A stretch of 64,000 bases of DNA from assembly GCF_001425355.1 (NCBI RefSeq), contig NZ_LMQN01000015.1, positions 1,066,702-1,130,701 on the forward strand, given 5' to 3'. The stretch's first letter is position 1. Every line of letters starts with the position of its first letter. The notes beneath the pieces were generated by a model, which saw only the letters and a program-made list of their open reading frames with translations, was not told the DNA's origin and made no database searches. The stretch comes from Chryseobacterium sp. Leaf405 (lineage in GTDB: Bacteria; Bacteroidota; Bacteroidia; Flavobacteriales; Weeksellaceae). The translations under genes were made by a program, and so were the position numbers. This document shows positions 49,964 to 59,227 of this stretch, piece by piece.

Positions 49964-51430
49964 ATGTTTTTAAAGTTTCTGAGATTAGAAATCAAAAGTT
50001 TTTTCCGCGGTACTTCTTTAGGGATCAATCTCACGATGAAGATTCTCCGTTTTATCGGGATTCTCTATTTTATGGGATGTCTGGCAGGAGGTGCTTTTGT
50101 CGCATTTTTTTACGTTCAAGAAGAAATGCATCAGAATCCTGTAAAGATTGTTTCTCGATTTTTATTGGTAGCCTGGGCGGTAGATCTCATCCTGAAATAT
50201 ATCTGGCAGCAAATGCCGACACAGAACATCAAACCGTTTCTCACACTGAATATTCCTAAGAAAACGTTAGTCAATTATATGTTGATCAAAACATTTATCA
50301 GTGCGTTAAGCTGGCTTAACTCTTTGTTTTTAATTACGTTTTCTGTTATTGCAATATTTAATGGGTACGATGTTTTAGGTATTCTTGCGTGGTTTATCGG
50401 GGTTTCTCTGTTGTTTTATTTAAATAATTTCATCAATATTCTTGTTAATAATAAAGAAAATATAGCCATTGTTTTTGCGTGCATTTTTGGCGGAGTGGCA
50501 GCATTGGTATACTTTAATATAGTTCCGGTTTTTTCTTATTCTGAGAAGTTTTTCTTTAATTTTTATGAAAGACCTTATTTTTTAGTTATTTCTATTCTTT
50601 TGTTTTCAGCATTATGGAAAGTGAGTTTTAATTATATCTATCAGGTATTTTATCTGGATGAAGGCTTGGAGGCTAAAAAAGAAGTCGGCAGAACAGAAAA
50701 TATTGCCTTTCTGAATAAATACGGAGCTATAGGAACTTTCATCAATAATGATATTAAGATGCTTCGAAGAAATAAAGTGACAAAAGGTGTGATGCTGGGC
50801 AGTGTGATGTTTCTTTTTTACGGGCTGCTGATGTTTTCTTCCCCAATTTATAAAACTCCGGCAATGATGATGGCGATGGGATTGTTTGTGACGGGAGGTT
50901 TTCAGTTTATGTTTGGGCAAAGGGTTCCGGCGTTCGACAGTTCGTATTATCCGTTGATGATGACTTTAAATGTTCCGTACAAAGAATATTTAAAAGCAAA
51001 ATGGTGGCTGATGAATATCGTGACGGCATTTTCTATGATTCTTGCAGTTTGCTATGCCTATTTTGGCTGGGATATCTACCTTACCTTTATCGCTGCGGGA
51101 CTTTATAATATAGGAGTAAATTCCCAGTTTACACTCTGGTCAGGAGCTTTCAACAAAATGCAGATTGATCTTAATTCTAAGGAAAAAAGATTCGGACAGA
51201 AAAACTCTTTAAATCTGAAATCTATGTTGCTACTGATTCCTAAAATGCTGTTACCGATGATCGTTTTCGCACTGATGCAGCGTTACTTTACTATTACAGG
51301 AGGAGTTATCAGCATTGGCGTTTTAGGATTAATCGGGTTTATTTTTAGAGAGAAAATATTCGACATCATCGTAAAGCATTATAAAGTAGAAAAGTACAGT
51401 ACAATAGACGCATTCAAAAACAAAGATTAA
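49964..51430 (+). CDS. DUF5687-family membrane protein (ABC permease-like)
   Basis: About 488 residues starting at MFLKFLRLEIKSFFRGTSLG, with roughly 10-12 hydrophobic helices. The first part resembles the DUF5687 family, IKSFFRGTSLGINLTMKILRFIGILYFMGC. The ATG at 49874 gives a polar, improbable N-terminus. A partner ABC ATPase starts 3 bases after the stop, and these two genes form the expected permease/ATPase pair. The transported substance is unknown. Confidence 0.85.
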   Translation: MFLKFLRLEIKSFFRGTSLGINLTMKILRFIGILYFMGCLAGGAFVAFFYVQEEMHQNPVKIVSRFLLVAWAVDLILKYIWQQMPTQNIKPFLTLNIPKKTLVNYMLIKTFISALSWLNSLFLITFSVIAIFNGYDVLGILAWFIGVSLLFYLNNFINILVNNKENIAIVFACIFGGVAALVYFNIVPVFSYSEKFFFNFYERPYFLVISILLFSALWKVSFNYIYQVFYLDEGLEAKKEVGRTENIAFLNKYGAIGTFINNDIKMLRRNKVTKGVMLGSVMFLFYGLLMFSSPIYKTPAMMMAMGLFVTGGFQFMFGQRVPAFDSSYYPLMMTLNVPYKEYLKAKWWLMNIVTAFSMILAVCYAYFGWDIYLTFIAAGLYNIGVNSQFTLWSGAFNKMQIDLNSKEKRFGQKNSLNLKSMLLLIPKMLLPMIVFALMQRYFTITGGVISIGVLGLIGFIFREKIFDIIVKHYKVEKYSTIDAFKNKD

Positions 51431-51433
51431 TAT

Positions 51434-52162
51434 ATGATCACAATTAATAATTTATCAAAAACATACGGGCAGGCAACTGTTCTCAATATAGAAAACCTTG
51501 AAATTCCTAAGGGAGAAACTTTCGGTTTGGTGGGAAATAACGGCGCAGGGAAAACGACACTTTTCAGTTTAATGTTAGATTTAATTCAGCCAACGACAGG
51601 TTTTGTTAGCATTGATGAGATTAAGGTAAACGAATCTGAAGCCTGGAAAAATAAAGTTTCAGCTTTTGTGGATGATTCTTTTCTGATAGGATATTTAACG
51701 CCTGAAGAATATTTTTATTTTATTGGTGAACTGAGAGGTCAGAACAAAACTTCTGTTGATGAATTTTTGAAACAGTTTCATGATCTTTTTAATGGAGAAA
51801 TTTTAAATTCCGGGAAATATGTTCGTGATCTCTCAAAGGGAAATCAGAAAAAAGTAGGAATTATCGGTGCCATCATCGGAAATCCGGAAATTATTATTCT
51901 GGATGAACCTTTTGCCAATTTAGATCCTTCCACGCAAATTAAACTGAAGAATTTAATCAAAGAATTATCAAAACAGGAAGGCGTTACTTTTCTTATTTCG
52001 AGCCACGATCTTTCGCACACCACGGAAGTCTGCAACAGAATTGTGGTTGTGAATAAAGGTCAGTTGGTGAAAGATATTCAGACCAATCCAGAAACACTGA
52101 AAGATCTGGAGCAGTATTTTGCAGATCAGGTATCTTCTACAGCTTCTGCGGAAATTATTTAA
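51434..52162 (+). CDS. ABC transporter ATP-binding protein
   Basis: A 242-residue ATPase. Walker A is GNNGAGKTT (about 35-43), the signature is LSKGNQKKVGIIGA (a SKGNQ variant in place of LSGGQ, as in multi-drug and NatA-type exporters), Walker B is IIILDEPFANLDP, and the H-loop is ISSHDLSH. It is encoded 3 bases after the DUF5687 gene, so it very probably energises that permease. Efflux is likely by type. Confidence 0.92.
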   Translation: MITINNLSKTYGQATVLNIENLEIPKGETFGLVGNNGAGKTTLFSLMLDLIQPTTGFVSIDEIKVNESEAWKNKVSAFVDDSFLIGYLTPEEYFYFIGELRGQNKTSVDEFLKQFHDLFNGEILNSGKYVRDLSKGNQKKVGIIGAIIGNPEIIILDEPFANLDPSTQIKLKNLIKELSKQEGVTFLISSHDLSHTTEVCNRIVVVNKGQLVKDIQTNPETLKDLEQYFADQVSSTASAEII

Positions 52163-52184
52163 TTAAAATTAGAAACTAATAACC

Positions 52185-53108
52185 ATGAATATTGAATCTC
52201 AAAATGTAACCGATTACCCGAATACCAATACCATTTTTATGGTTTGGAAATTAATTGATGATCCAAAACTAAAAGATGTCTTTCAGCAGTTATGTGCGTT
52301 AGTTTTAAATCTTAATAATTCTGTATTTAACAGATTTCCCGACAGCAGAGCGAGTTGCGTGATGGGAATTGGTCATAATGCATGGAATATTTTGGATCTT
52401 CCGACTCCGCTTCCCAAAGAATTGGTGAATTTTGAAGAGATTAAAGGTGAAAAACATACTGCCGTTTCTACTCCGGGAGATCTGCATTTTCATTTAAGAG
52501 CCGATGATAAAAGCATTATTTTCGATATGACGATTGAGATTTCGAAACTCTTGAGTTCTGTGGCAGAAAGTATATTGGAAATTCACGGATTTAAATATTG
52601 GGATGACCGTTCAATTCTGGGTTTCGTAGATGGTACAGAAAATCCGCATAACGAAGACCGGGATTTTTTCGCTAAGATAGGTGATGAAGATACTGATTAT
52701 AAAGGCGGAAGTTATCTTTTTACTCAAAAATACCTTCATAATATGGATGCTTGGCGAGGTCTCTCGACTGAAGAACAAGAGAAAGTCATCGGAAGATCCA
52801 AAGAAAACGATATTGAAATGTCGGATGACGTAAAACCTGCCAACTCGCATATCGCATTGGCAAATATCGGTGACGAACTGAAAATTGTAAGAGACAACAT
52901 GCCTTTCGGAAGTCCTTCTACAAAAGAATTCGGAACGTATTTTATTTCCTATGCCAATACATTTAGCACGACAAAAAAAATGCTTACCAATATGTTCATT
53001 GGAGATCCTGTAGGAAATTACGACAGGATTTTAGATTTCAGCACGGCAGCTACGGGAACTTTGTTCTTTGTCCCGACAAGAAATATGCTGGATGATTTTT
53101 CAGGATAA
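52185..53108 (+). CDS. Dyp-type haem peroxidase
   Basis: A 307-residue dye-decolourising peroxidase. The GxxDG motif is GFVDG with catalytic D149 (LGFVDGTENPHNE), the proximal haem His is H222 (PANSHIALAN) and the distal Arg is R236 (KIVRDNMPFG). The start MNIESQNVTDYPNTNTIFMVW is typical of the short P-type branch. There is no signal peptide, so it is cytoplasmic or encapsulated. No encapsulin gene is present in the window. It follows the ABC ATPase by 22 bases. Confidence 0.92.
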   Translation: MNIESQNVTDYPNTNTIFMVWKLIDDPKLKDVFQQLCALVLNLNNSVFNRFPDSRASCVMGIGHNAWNILDLPTPLPKELVNFEEIKGEKHTAVSTPGDLHFHLRADDKSIIFDMTIEISKLLSSVAESILEIHGFKYWDDRSILGFVDGTENPHNEDRDFFAKIGDEDTDYKGGSYLFTQKYLHNMDAWRGLSTEEQEKVIGRSKENDIEMSDDVKPANSHIALANIGDELKIVRDNMPFGSPSTKEFGTYFISYANTFSTTKKMLTNMFIGDPVGNYDRILDFSTAATGTLFFVPTRNMLDDFSG

Positions 53109-53124
53109 TTACTCTTTATCAAGC

Positions 53125-53156
53125 AAAAGACAGAAATAAGTTTCTGTCTTTTTTCA
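53125..53156 (+). terminator. Terminator after the Dyp peroxidase gene
   Basis: A perfect 12-bp stem AAAAGACAGAAA / TTTCTGTCTTTT with a TAAG loop and T run. Confidence 0.92.
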
Positions 53157-53182
53157 TTATTAAATAAAAAAATATTTTTTTG

Positions 53183-53210
53183 TGTAACCTTTTTACAAAT
53201 TTGTTGTCTT
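53183..53210 (+). promoter_or_regulatory. Candidate ECF-sigma promoter (autoregulatory)
   Basis: TGTAAC (53183-53188) with a T run, then TTGTCTT (53204-53210) after a spacer of about 16 bases, upstream of the sigma gene at 53232. This is the general -35 AAC / -10 GTC layout of ECF promoters. The leader to the sigma start is short. Confidence 0.5.
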
Positions 53211-53231
53211 TAAGATAGAAACAGAATAACC

Positions 53232-53792
53232 ATGAAGCTTTTGTTCAAAAATAAAAACGAAGATATATTGAGTCGCCTGAAAAAACAGGATCCGGTTGCT
53301 CAGAAAAATTTTTATGATCAGAATGTCAGGAAATTTTTGAGTGTGGCAAAAAGTTACATCAGCGATTTGTACCAGGCAGAAGATTGTGTAATAAAAGCTT
53401 TCTGTAAAATTTTCAAACATATTGAAAGTTTTCGTGGTGATGGTAATCTGGAAGGATGGGCGAGGAGAATTGTAGTAAATGAATGTCTGAATTTTATCAA
53501 AAGTCATAAGACGGTTTTTTACCTCGATGATGTTCATGCTTCAGTTTTAGAAGAAATTCATGATGAGCAGACTGTTTTTGATTTTAATGCGCAGGAGCTT
53601 TTAGATCAGCTTCCGGATGCCTACAGAATGGTTTTCAACCTATATGTAATCGAAGAATATTCGCACCAGGAAATTGCGGATACCTTGCAGATTTCTTTGG
53701 CAGTAAGTAAAACCCAACTGTTCAGAGCAAAAGAAAAACTGAGAAAGATCTACTTTCAACAACAAAAAAAATTAAAAAATGAACACGTTTAA
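53232..53792 (+). CDS. ECF-type RNA polymerase sigma factor
   Basis: A 186-residue group IV sigma factor. Region 2 is about 20-90 (KNFYDQNVRKFLSVAKSYISDLYQAEDCVIKAFCKIFKHIESFRGDGNLEGWARRIVVNECLNF) and region 4 about 115-175 (LLDQLPDAYRMVFNLYVIEEYSHQEIADTLQISLAVSKTQLFRAKEKLRK). It overlaps the next gene by 14 bases, a typical sigma/anti-sigma coupling. Confidence 0.93.
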   Translation: MKLLFKNKNEDILSRLKKQDPVAQKNFYDQNVRKFLSVAKSYISDLYQAEDCVIKAFCKIFKHIESFRGDGNLEGWARRIVVNECLNFIKSHKTVFYLDDVHASVLEEIHDEQTVFDFNAQELLDQLPDAYRMVFNLYVIEEYSHQEIADTLQISLAVSKTQLFRAKEKLRKIYFQQQKKLKNEHV

Positions 53793-54390
53793 AGATAATT
53801 TTGAAATTCAGGTAAAAAAACAGATCGATGAAAGAGAAATTACTCCTTCCAGAGATCTTTGGTCTGAAATAGAATTTCAGTTACAAAATAATGTGCCTCC
53901 AAAATCCCGCCTGAACTGGTATTTGGTTGCAGCCTGCCTTGTACTGACATTTAGTCTTGGAGCTGTTTTGTTTTTCTTTACAGAAACTTCAAAAGACAGT
54001 CCGAAAATGGTTCAGGAAAAGATAAAACCTACGGTGAATGAAAATGTGAAAACGGCTGAAAGTATACATCAACCTATAACGATAGAGAATCCTAAAGTTC
54101 AGGAAGTAAAAACGCTTGCGGTTAAGGAAAAAAAAGGAAATCAGCAGATTCAGACTGCACCGGATGAGGTGAAAGTTGTACCAAAAGAAAATATTTCTGA
54201 AAAAATAACGGAAAAAATTCAAATTTCAGAGCCGAAAGTTTTAGCTCAAATAGATTCTTCGAAAGTTCCTGCTAAAAAGAAAAGATACGTAGATCCTTCT
54301 ACATTGCTTTTCTCTGTCGAGCATAAAGACGTTATTGAAAAAACCAAAGAAGGAAGCAACGTTGCTACGATCGATCTGAATATAAAATAA
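53779..54390 (+). CDS. Predicted membrane anti-sigma factor
   Basis: A 203-residue protein with a short cytoplasmic N-terminus containing DLWSEIEFQLQNN (residues 23-37 or so, the usual anti-sigma entry), a single transmembrane helix (about 46-68, YLVAACLVLTFSLGAVLFFF), and a Lys/Val-rich periplasmic tail ending in the motif DPSTLLFSVEHKDVIEKTKEG. No anti-sigma zinc motif is present. The role rests on overlap with the sigma gene and topology; the closing segment resembles periplasmic parts of other such proteins. Confidence 0.7.
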   Translation: MNTFKDNFEIQVKKQIDEREITPSRDLWSEIEFQLQNNVPPKSRLNWYLVAACLVLTFSLGAVLFFFTETSKDSPKMVQEKIKPTVNENVKTAESIHQPITIENPKVQEVKTLAVKEKKGNQQIQTAPDEVKVVPKENISEKITEKIQISEPKVLAQIDSSKVPAKKKRYVDPSTLLFSVEHKDVIEKTKEGSNVATIDLNIK

Positions 54391-54419
54391 ACCAATTTTT
54401 AACGATAAAAAACAATTAT

Positions 54420-55460
54420 ATGATCAAGAAATTTATCCTGACGGGATTTGTGTGCCTTTTTTCGGCATCTACTTATGCACAAAGAGGCTTGAAAATCAGC
54501 CTTAATTCTAAAAAAGAAACAGAGGTAAGCCCCATCGTCAAAGAAAAAGTGGAAGAATATGCGTCTAAAATCAATACGATTATTCAGGAAGAAAAAAAAC
54601 TAATGGAAGCAGAATTGCTTGTACTTCAGGCAAAAAATCTGGATAAAATGGAATTTGATAAGCAAAAAGCTCAGGTTGCTGACCGTTATTCCGAGAAAAT
54701 AGACCAAAGAATAGAAGAATTAGGATTCGATCTGGATAATGTTATTCAGAAGCAGGTGAAGTATTCGCTCCTTAATTCAGATGTGACTTCTAATGAAGAA
54801 ATCAAAGCAAAATTATTAAAGAAATTCCGCCCGGCAAGAAGTGTTACAGGATATTTCTCTTACGGAATCATGACACTTACCAATGATCTTCCGGACAATG
54901 AATTGGATAAAAATATCGGATACGCCAACAATCTTGAATTTGGATTAAAACTTCATTATCAATTCAGCAGAACAAGCCCGTGGGCACTGACTTCAGGTTT
55001 GGGATTCGCTTGGAGAACCCTTCGTACAGATAATGATATGGTTTTTGCTAAAAATGCAGATAATGGAATTTATTTGGATACATATTCGGGAAGTCTTGAT
55101 AAAAATAAGCTTAGAACGGGATATATAATGGTTCCGCTTGGGATTCAGTATAATTTTTCAAAGGTTAAAGATGCGGGAATGGATATCAAATACAGAAGTT
55201 GTTATGAAGGTTTTAAGATTGGGGCAAGTGTCTATGGCGGTGTACAAATGTCTACCAATAATATCATCAAAGGAAATGATGCAGAGCTTAGAAACAGAGG
55301 AAATTATCAGGTAAATCCTTATGTGTATGGTGCCCAGTTTACGGTATCATACGATAATATCAGTGTTTTTGTAAAGAGAGATTTTAGTAACTATTTCAAA
55401 GACAGCTATTTTAAAAATGATAAAGCTTTGGTATTTGGGATAAGTATTGGATTTGAATAA
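54420..55460 (+). CDS. Outer-membrane beta-barrel protein
   Basis: A 346-residue secreted protein (signal MIKKFILTGFVCLFSASTYAQ). After a helical segment (about 35-115, rich in KVEEYASKINTIIQEEKKLMEAELLVLQ, a coiled coil) come beta strands from about 135 (VTGYFSYGIMTLTNDLP, EFGLKLHYQFSRTSPWALTSGLGFAWRT, MVPLGIQYNF, FKIGASVYGGVQMS), ending FGISIGFE, consistent with an outer-membrane barrel. It is the third gene of the ECF operon and so a probable regulon member. Confidence 0.82.
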   Translation: MIKKFILTGFVCLFSASTYAQRGLKISLNSKKETEVSPIVKEKVEEYASKINTIIQEEKKLMEAELLVLQAKNLDKMEFDKQKAQVADRYSEKIDQRIEELGFDLDNVIQKQVKYSLLNSDVTSNEEIKAKLLKKFRPARSVTGYFSYGIMTLTNDLPDNELDKNIGYANNLEFGLKLHYQFSRTSPWALTSGLGFAWRTLRTDNDMVFAKNADNGIYLDTYSGSLDKNKLRTGYIMVPLGIQYNFSKVKDAGMDIKYRSCYEGFKIGASVYGGVQMSTNNIIKGNDAELRNRGNYQVNPYVYGAQFTVSYDNISVFVKRDFSNYFKDSYFKNDKALVFGISIGFE

Positions 55461-55480
55461 AACATTTTTCATATTAAATG

Positions 55481-55516
55481 GAAAAGCACCGGGAAATTTT
55501 TCTTGGCGCTTTTCGT
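55481..55516. terminator. Terminator between the ECF operon and fumC
   Basis: GAAAAGCACC pairs with GGCGCTTTTC (one mismatch), enclosing a short loop, between convergent genes. Confidence 0.6.
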
Positions 55517-55543
55517 GCATATTTAACAATTAAATCTAATTTT

Positions 55544-56938
55544 TTATTTCAAGCTTCCTACCATATCTTCAGGTTTTACCCACTCATCGAATTGCTCAGC
55601 AGTGACAAGCCCAAGATTGATTGCTTCTTCTTTTAAAGTCGTTCCGTTTTTGTGAGCTGTTTTTGCAATTTTCGCTGCATTTTCATATCCTATATGCGTA
55701 TTCAAAGCGGTTACTAGCATCAAAGATTTGTCCACCAATTCTTTGATCCTCTCGTTATTAGGTTCAATTCCTATAGCACAATGATCATTAAATGAAATAC
55801 ATGCATCAGCAATTAATTGTGCAGATTGTAAGAAATTGTATGCCATCACCGGTTTGAAAACATTAAGCTCGTAATTTCCCTGAGTTCCAGCGAAAGAAAT
55901 TGTTGTGTCATTTCCTAAAACCTGAGCACAAACCATCGTCAGCGCTTCATTTTGAGTAGGATTTACTTTCCCCGGCATGATAGAAGAACCTGGTTCATTT
56001 TCAGGAATGTGAATTTCGCCGATTCCCGAACGAGGTCCTGAAGCCATCAGTCTAATATCCTGAGCAATTTTATATAGAGACACTGCAAGTTGCTTTAGGG
56101 CTCCGTGAGATTCTACAATCGCATCATGAGCGGCCAATGCTTCAAACTTATTTTCTGCCGTTACAAAAGGAAGATTGGTAAATTTTGCAATATATTCAGC
56201 CACTTTTACGTCGTAACCTTGAGGTGTATTTAATCCCGTCCCTACTGCCGTTCCACCTAAAGCCAATTCTGCAAGATGAGGTAACGTGTTTTTTAAAGCT
56301 TTAATTCCGTAATTTAATTGAGCAACATATCCTGAAAACTCTTGTCCTAAAGTCAAAGGCGTTGCATCCATTAAATGCGTTCTCCCAATTTTAACAATAT
56401 CTTTAAATTCAATTGCTTTTTTGTTCAACGTATTTTTTAGTTTCTCAACAGCAGGAATTGTAGTTTCCACCACTTTCTTGTACGCTGCAATGTGCATCGC
56501 CGTTGGATAAGTGTCGTTGGAAGACTGAGATTTATTTACATCATCATTAGCATGAATTTCAGATTTATCACCTAAATTTCCACCATTGTTCACGTTTGCT
56601 TTATTGGAAATTACTTCATTCACATTCATATTCGATTGTGTTCCAGATCCTGTCTGCCATATCACTAAAGGAAACTGATCGTTTAATTTTCCTTCTAAGA
56701 TTTCGTCGCAGACTTTAGCGATCATATCTCTTTTTTCAGCAGGAAGAACTCCTAAATCGGTGTTGGTAAAAGCAGCGGCTTTCTTTAAATACGCAAAAGC
56801 CTCGATAATTTCGTGTGGCATTGAGCCTTCCGGACCGATTTTGAAATTGTTTCTCGAACGTTCCGTCTGTGCGCCCCAAAACTTATCAGCAGGAACCTGC
56901 ACTTCACCCATGGTGTCTTTTTCTATTCTGTAATTCAT
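55544..56938 (-). CDS. fumC: Class II fumarate hydratase
   Basis: A 464-residue iron-independent fumarase of the TCA cycle. Signatures are [44 protein letters not shown], the catalytic loop [16 protein letters not shown], and the [15 protein letters not shown] helix. It stands in a tight unit with the small secreted protein upstream. A class I, iron-sulfur fumarase is encoded 0.6 kb away on the opposite strand. Confidence 0.97.
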   Translation of the reverse strand: MNYRIEKDTMGEVQVPADKFWGAQTERSRNNFKIGPEGSMPHEIIEAFAYLKKAAAFTNTDLGVLPAEKRDMIAKVCDEILEGKLNDQFPLVIWQTGSGTQSNMNVNEVISNKANVNNGGNLGDKSEIHANDDVNKSQSSNDTYPTAMHIAAYKKVVETTIPAVEKLKNTLNKKAIEFKDIVKIGRTHLMDATPLTLGQEFSGYVAQLNYGIKALKNTLPHLAELALGGTAVGTGLNTPQGYDVKVAEYIAKFTNLPFVTAENKFEALAAHDAIVESHGALKQLAVSLYKIAQDIRLMASGPRSGIGEIHIPENEPGSSIMPGKVNPTQNEALTMVCAQVLGNDTTISFAGTQGNYELNVFKPVMAYNFLQSAQLIADACISFNDHCAIGIEPNNERIKELVDKSLMLVTALNTHIGYENAAKIAKTAHKNGTTLKEEAINLGLVTAEQFDEWVKPEDMVGSLK

Positions 56939-56939
56939 A

Positions 56940-57383
56940 TTATTTTTCTTTAGTCAATTTTAGATTATTTATATCTGGCATATTCATTATAACATCGTAA
57001 CTCAGAAAACACTTGGGTCCAACTGATTTTAAATTTAATTTCACATCATTTTGTGTTACGTCTGAAATCGTAAGAAGTCCTTGGGTATAGATGCATTTTT
57101 CAAAATTGGGATGAGAAAATTTTGCTTCTTTAATACTGATTACAAATTCATTTTTTTCATTAGTTGCCACATCTGATTTTTGCACAATAAACTTTTCATT
57201 TAAAAAATTAGTAAATGAGAAAACTATAGAATTCATTTTATTCTGTGAAATCTCAAATTTGATTGGGTGTTCTTCAATTGTTCCTGTCCAAATTCCTGAC
57301 AGTTTACCGATATTTTCTGATGTTTTCTGGGCAAAACTATTATTAATAATAGAACAGAAAATTAAGATTAAAATATTTTTCAT
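56940..57383 (-). CDS. Small secreted protein of unknown function
   Basis: A 147-residue protein with signal peptide [19 protein letters not shown]. The mature part is beta-rich ([46 protein letters not shown]), like a small lipocalin-type or copper-resistance-like barrel, with [22 protein letters not shown]. No family is recognised. Its stop lies 1 base before the fumC start, so they are probably cotranscribed, with no obvious functional link. Confidence 0.65.
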   Translation of the reverse strand: MKNILILIFCSIINNSFAQKTSENIGKLSGIWTGTIEEHPIKFEISQNKMNSIVFSFTNFLNEKFIVQKSDVATNEKNEFVISIKEAKFSHPNFEKCIYTQGLLTISDVTQNDVKLNLKSVGPKCFLSYDVIMNMPDINNLKLTKEK

Positions 57384-57517
57384 TGAATTTAATTAAACAT
57401 TTTAAATGCTAATAAGTTTCTATAAAATTACTCATTAATCAAAAACCCTGCAATTTATAATCATTATAAATATCAATCTAAGTGACTGATTTTGCTCATG
57501 CTTTTTTCACGATGTTT

Positions 57518-57525
57518 TATTTTTG
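57518..57525 (+). promoter_or_regulatory. Probable -7 element for the class I fumarase gene
   Basis: TATTTTTG followed by CACC, 19 bases before the start codon at 57544. Confidence 0.55.
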
Positions 57526-57543
57526 CACCAATAAAAAATTGAA

Positions 57544-59151
57544 ATGGAATTTAGATATCAGGATCCGTATCCGATTCAGAAGGATGATACGGTATATAAG
57601 AAGTTGACTTCAGATTATGTGAAAGTTGAAAAACATGGAGAAAGAGAAATTTTAACCATCGATCCAAAAGGGTTAGAACTTTTAGCAGAGGAAGCAATGG
57701 CAGATGTTTCTTTTATGCTCCGTTCTTCACACCTTGAAAGTTTGAGAAGAATCATTGACGATCCTGAAGCTACAGATAACGACAGATTCGTTGCTTATAA
57801 TTTATTGCAAAACGCTGCAGTTGCGGTGGAAGGAGCTTTACCATCTTGTCAGGATACAGGAACTGCGATTGTAATGGGCAAAAAAGGAGAAAACGTTTAC
57901 ACTGGCGTTGAAGATGGTGAATATTTAAGCAAAGGAATTTACAATACCTATCAAAAAAGAAACTTAAGATATTCTCAAGTAGTTCCTTTAACGATGTTTG
58001 ATGAGAAAAATTCCGGATCCAATCTCCCGGCACAGATTGATATTTATGCTAAAAAAGGAGATTATTATGAGTTTTTATTCTTAACAAAAGGAGGGGGTTC
58101 AGCCAACAAAACTTTCCTATATCAAAAGACAAAATCTTTGTTGAACGAAAAGTCTCTTGAAGCATTTGTAAAAGAAAGAATTTCGGACTTGGGAACTGCG
58201 GCTTGCCCACCTTATCATTTGGCTTTAGTGATCGGAGGAACTTCTGCTGAAGCCAATTTAGCAGCAGTAAAAAAAGCATCCGCAAAATATTACGATAATT
58301 TACCGACAGAAGGAAATGAAGCTGGACAGGCATTCAGAGATTTGGAGTGGGAGGCAAAAGTTCAGAAAATCTGTCAGGAAAGTTCAATCGGAGCACAATT
58401 TGGTGGAAAATATTTAACACACGATGTTCGAGTAATCAGATTGCCTCGTCACGCTGCTTCTTGCCCGGTCGGGATGGGAGTTTCCTGTTCGGCAGACAGA
58501 AATATTAAAGGTAAAATTACCAAAGAAGGTATTTTTTTAGAGCAGTTAGAAGAAAATCCGAAGAGATTTTTACCGGCAACTCCGCCACATTTGGAAGAAG
58601 CGGTAGAGATTAATTTGAATAAACCAATGCCGGAAGTCTTGGCTGAACTTTCAAAATATCCCATAAAAACAAGATTAAAATTAAACGGAACGTTGATCGT
58701 TGCAAGAGATATTGCCCACGCAAAAATCAAAGAATTGTTGGATGCAGGACAGCCAATGCCTGAATATTTCAAAAATCACCCGATTTATTATGCGGGTCCT
58801 GCAAAAACTCCGGAAGGAATGGCTTCGGGAAGTTTCGGACCGACAACGGCGGGAAGAATGGATGTTTACGTTGACGAATTCCAAAGCCACGGAGGAAGTA
58901 TGGTAATGCTGGCAAAGGGAAACAGAACAGCAGATGTTACCAATGCATGTCATAAATACGGCGGTTTCTATATCGGTTCTATCGGTGGTCCTGCTGCAAT
59001 TTTGGCAAAAGATAATATTTTGTCAGTTGAGGTCGTAGATTTCCCTGAATTAGGAATGGAAGCAGTAAGAAAAATTGAAGTAAAAGATTTCCCTGCATTC
59101 ATTATTACAGATGATAAAGGAAATGATTTCTTTGCGAATCTTGCTCATTAA
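57544..59151 (+). CDS. Class I (iron-sulfur) fumarate hydratase
   Basis: A 535-residue [4Fe-4S] enzyme of the FumA/FumB type. The three cluster cysteines fit [29 protein letters not shown] and [33 protein letters not shown] is the typical N-terminus, and [31 protein letters not shown] the C-terminal half. It is oxygen-sensitive by family and catalyses the same step as the adjacent fumC. Confidence 0.93.
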   Translation: MEFRYQDPYPIQKDDTVYKKLTSDYVKVEKHGEREILTIDPKGLELLAEEAMADVSFMLRSSHLESLRRIIDDPEATDNDRFVAYNLLQNAAVAVEGALPSCQDTGTAIVMGKKGENVYTGVEDGEYLSKGIYNTYQKRNLRYSQVVPLTMFDEKNSGSNLPAQIDIYAKKGDYYEFLFLTKGGGSANKTFLYQKTKSLLNEKSLEAFVKERISDLGTAACPPYHLALVIGGTSAEANLAAVKKASAKYYDNLPTEGNEAGQAFRDLEWEAKVQKICQESSIGAQFGGKYLTHDVRVIRLPRHAASCPVGMGVSCSADRNIKGKITKEGIFLEQLEENPKRFLPATPPHLEEAVEINLNKPMPEVLAELSKYPIKTRLKLNGTLIVARDIAHAKIKELLDAGQPMPEYFKNHPIYYAGPAKTPEGMASGSFGPTTAGRMDVYVDEFQSHGGSMVMLAKGNRTADVTNACHKYGGFYIGSIGGPAAILAKDNILSVEVVDFPELGMEAVRKIEVKDFPAFIITDDKGNDFFANLAH

Positions 59152-59166
59152 AAATATATAAAATAA

Positions 59167-59226
59167 ATACTACTTTGTATTGCATGGTACTTTAATTAAT
59201 AGTATTTTTGCAATACAAAATAGTAT
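59167..59226. promoter_or_regulatory. 18-bp inverted repeat embracing the promoter of the beta-lactamase-like gene
   Basis: Arms at 59167-59184 and 59209-59226 are inverted copies with a single mismatch (ATACTAcTTTGTATTGCA versus ATACTAtTTTGTATTGCA), separated by 24 bases. The -7 element TATTTTTG lies at 59203-59210 inside the right side, and the right arm ends just before the ATG at 59228. A regulator bound to both arms would block or bend the promoter. No regulator gene is adjacent. Confidence 0.7.
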
Positions 59227-59227
59227 C

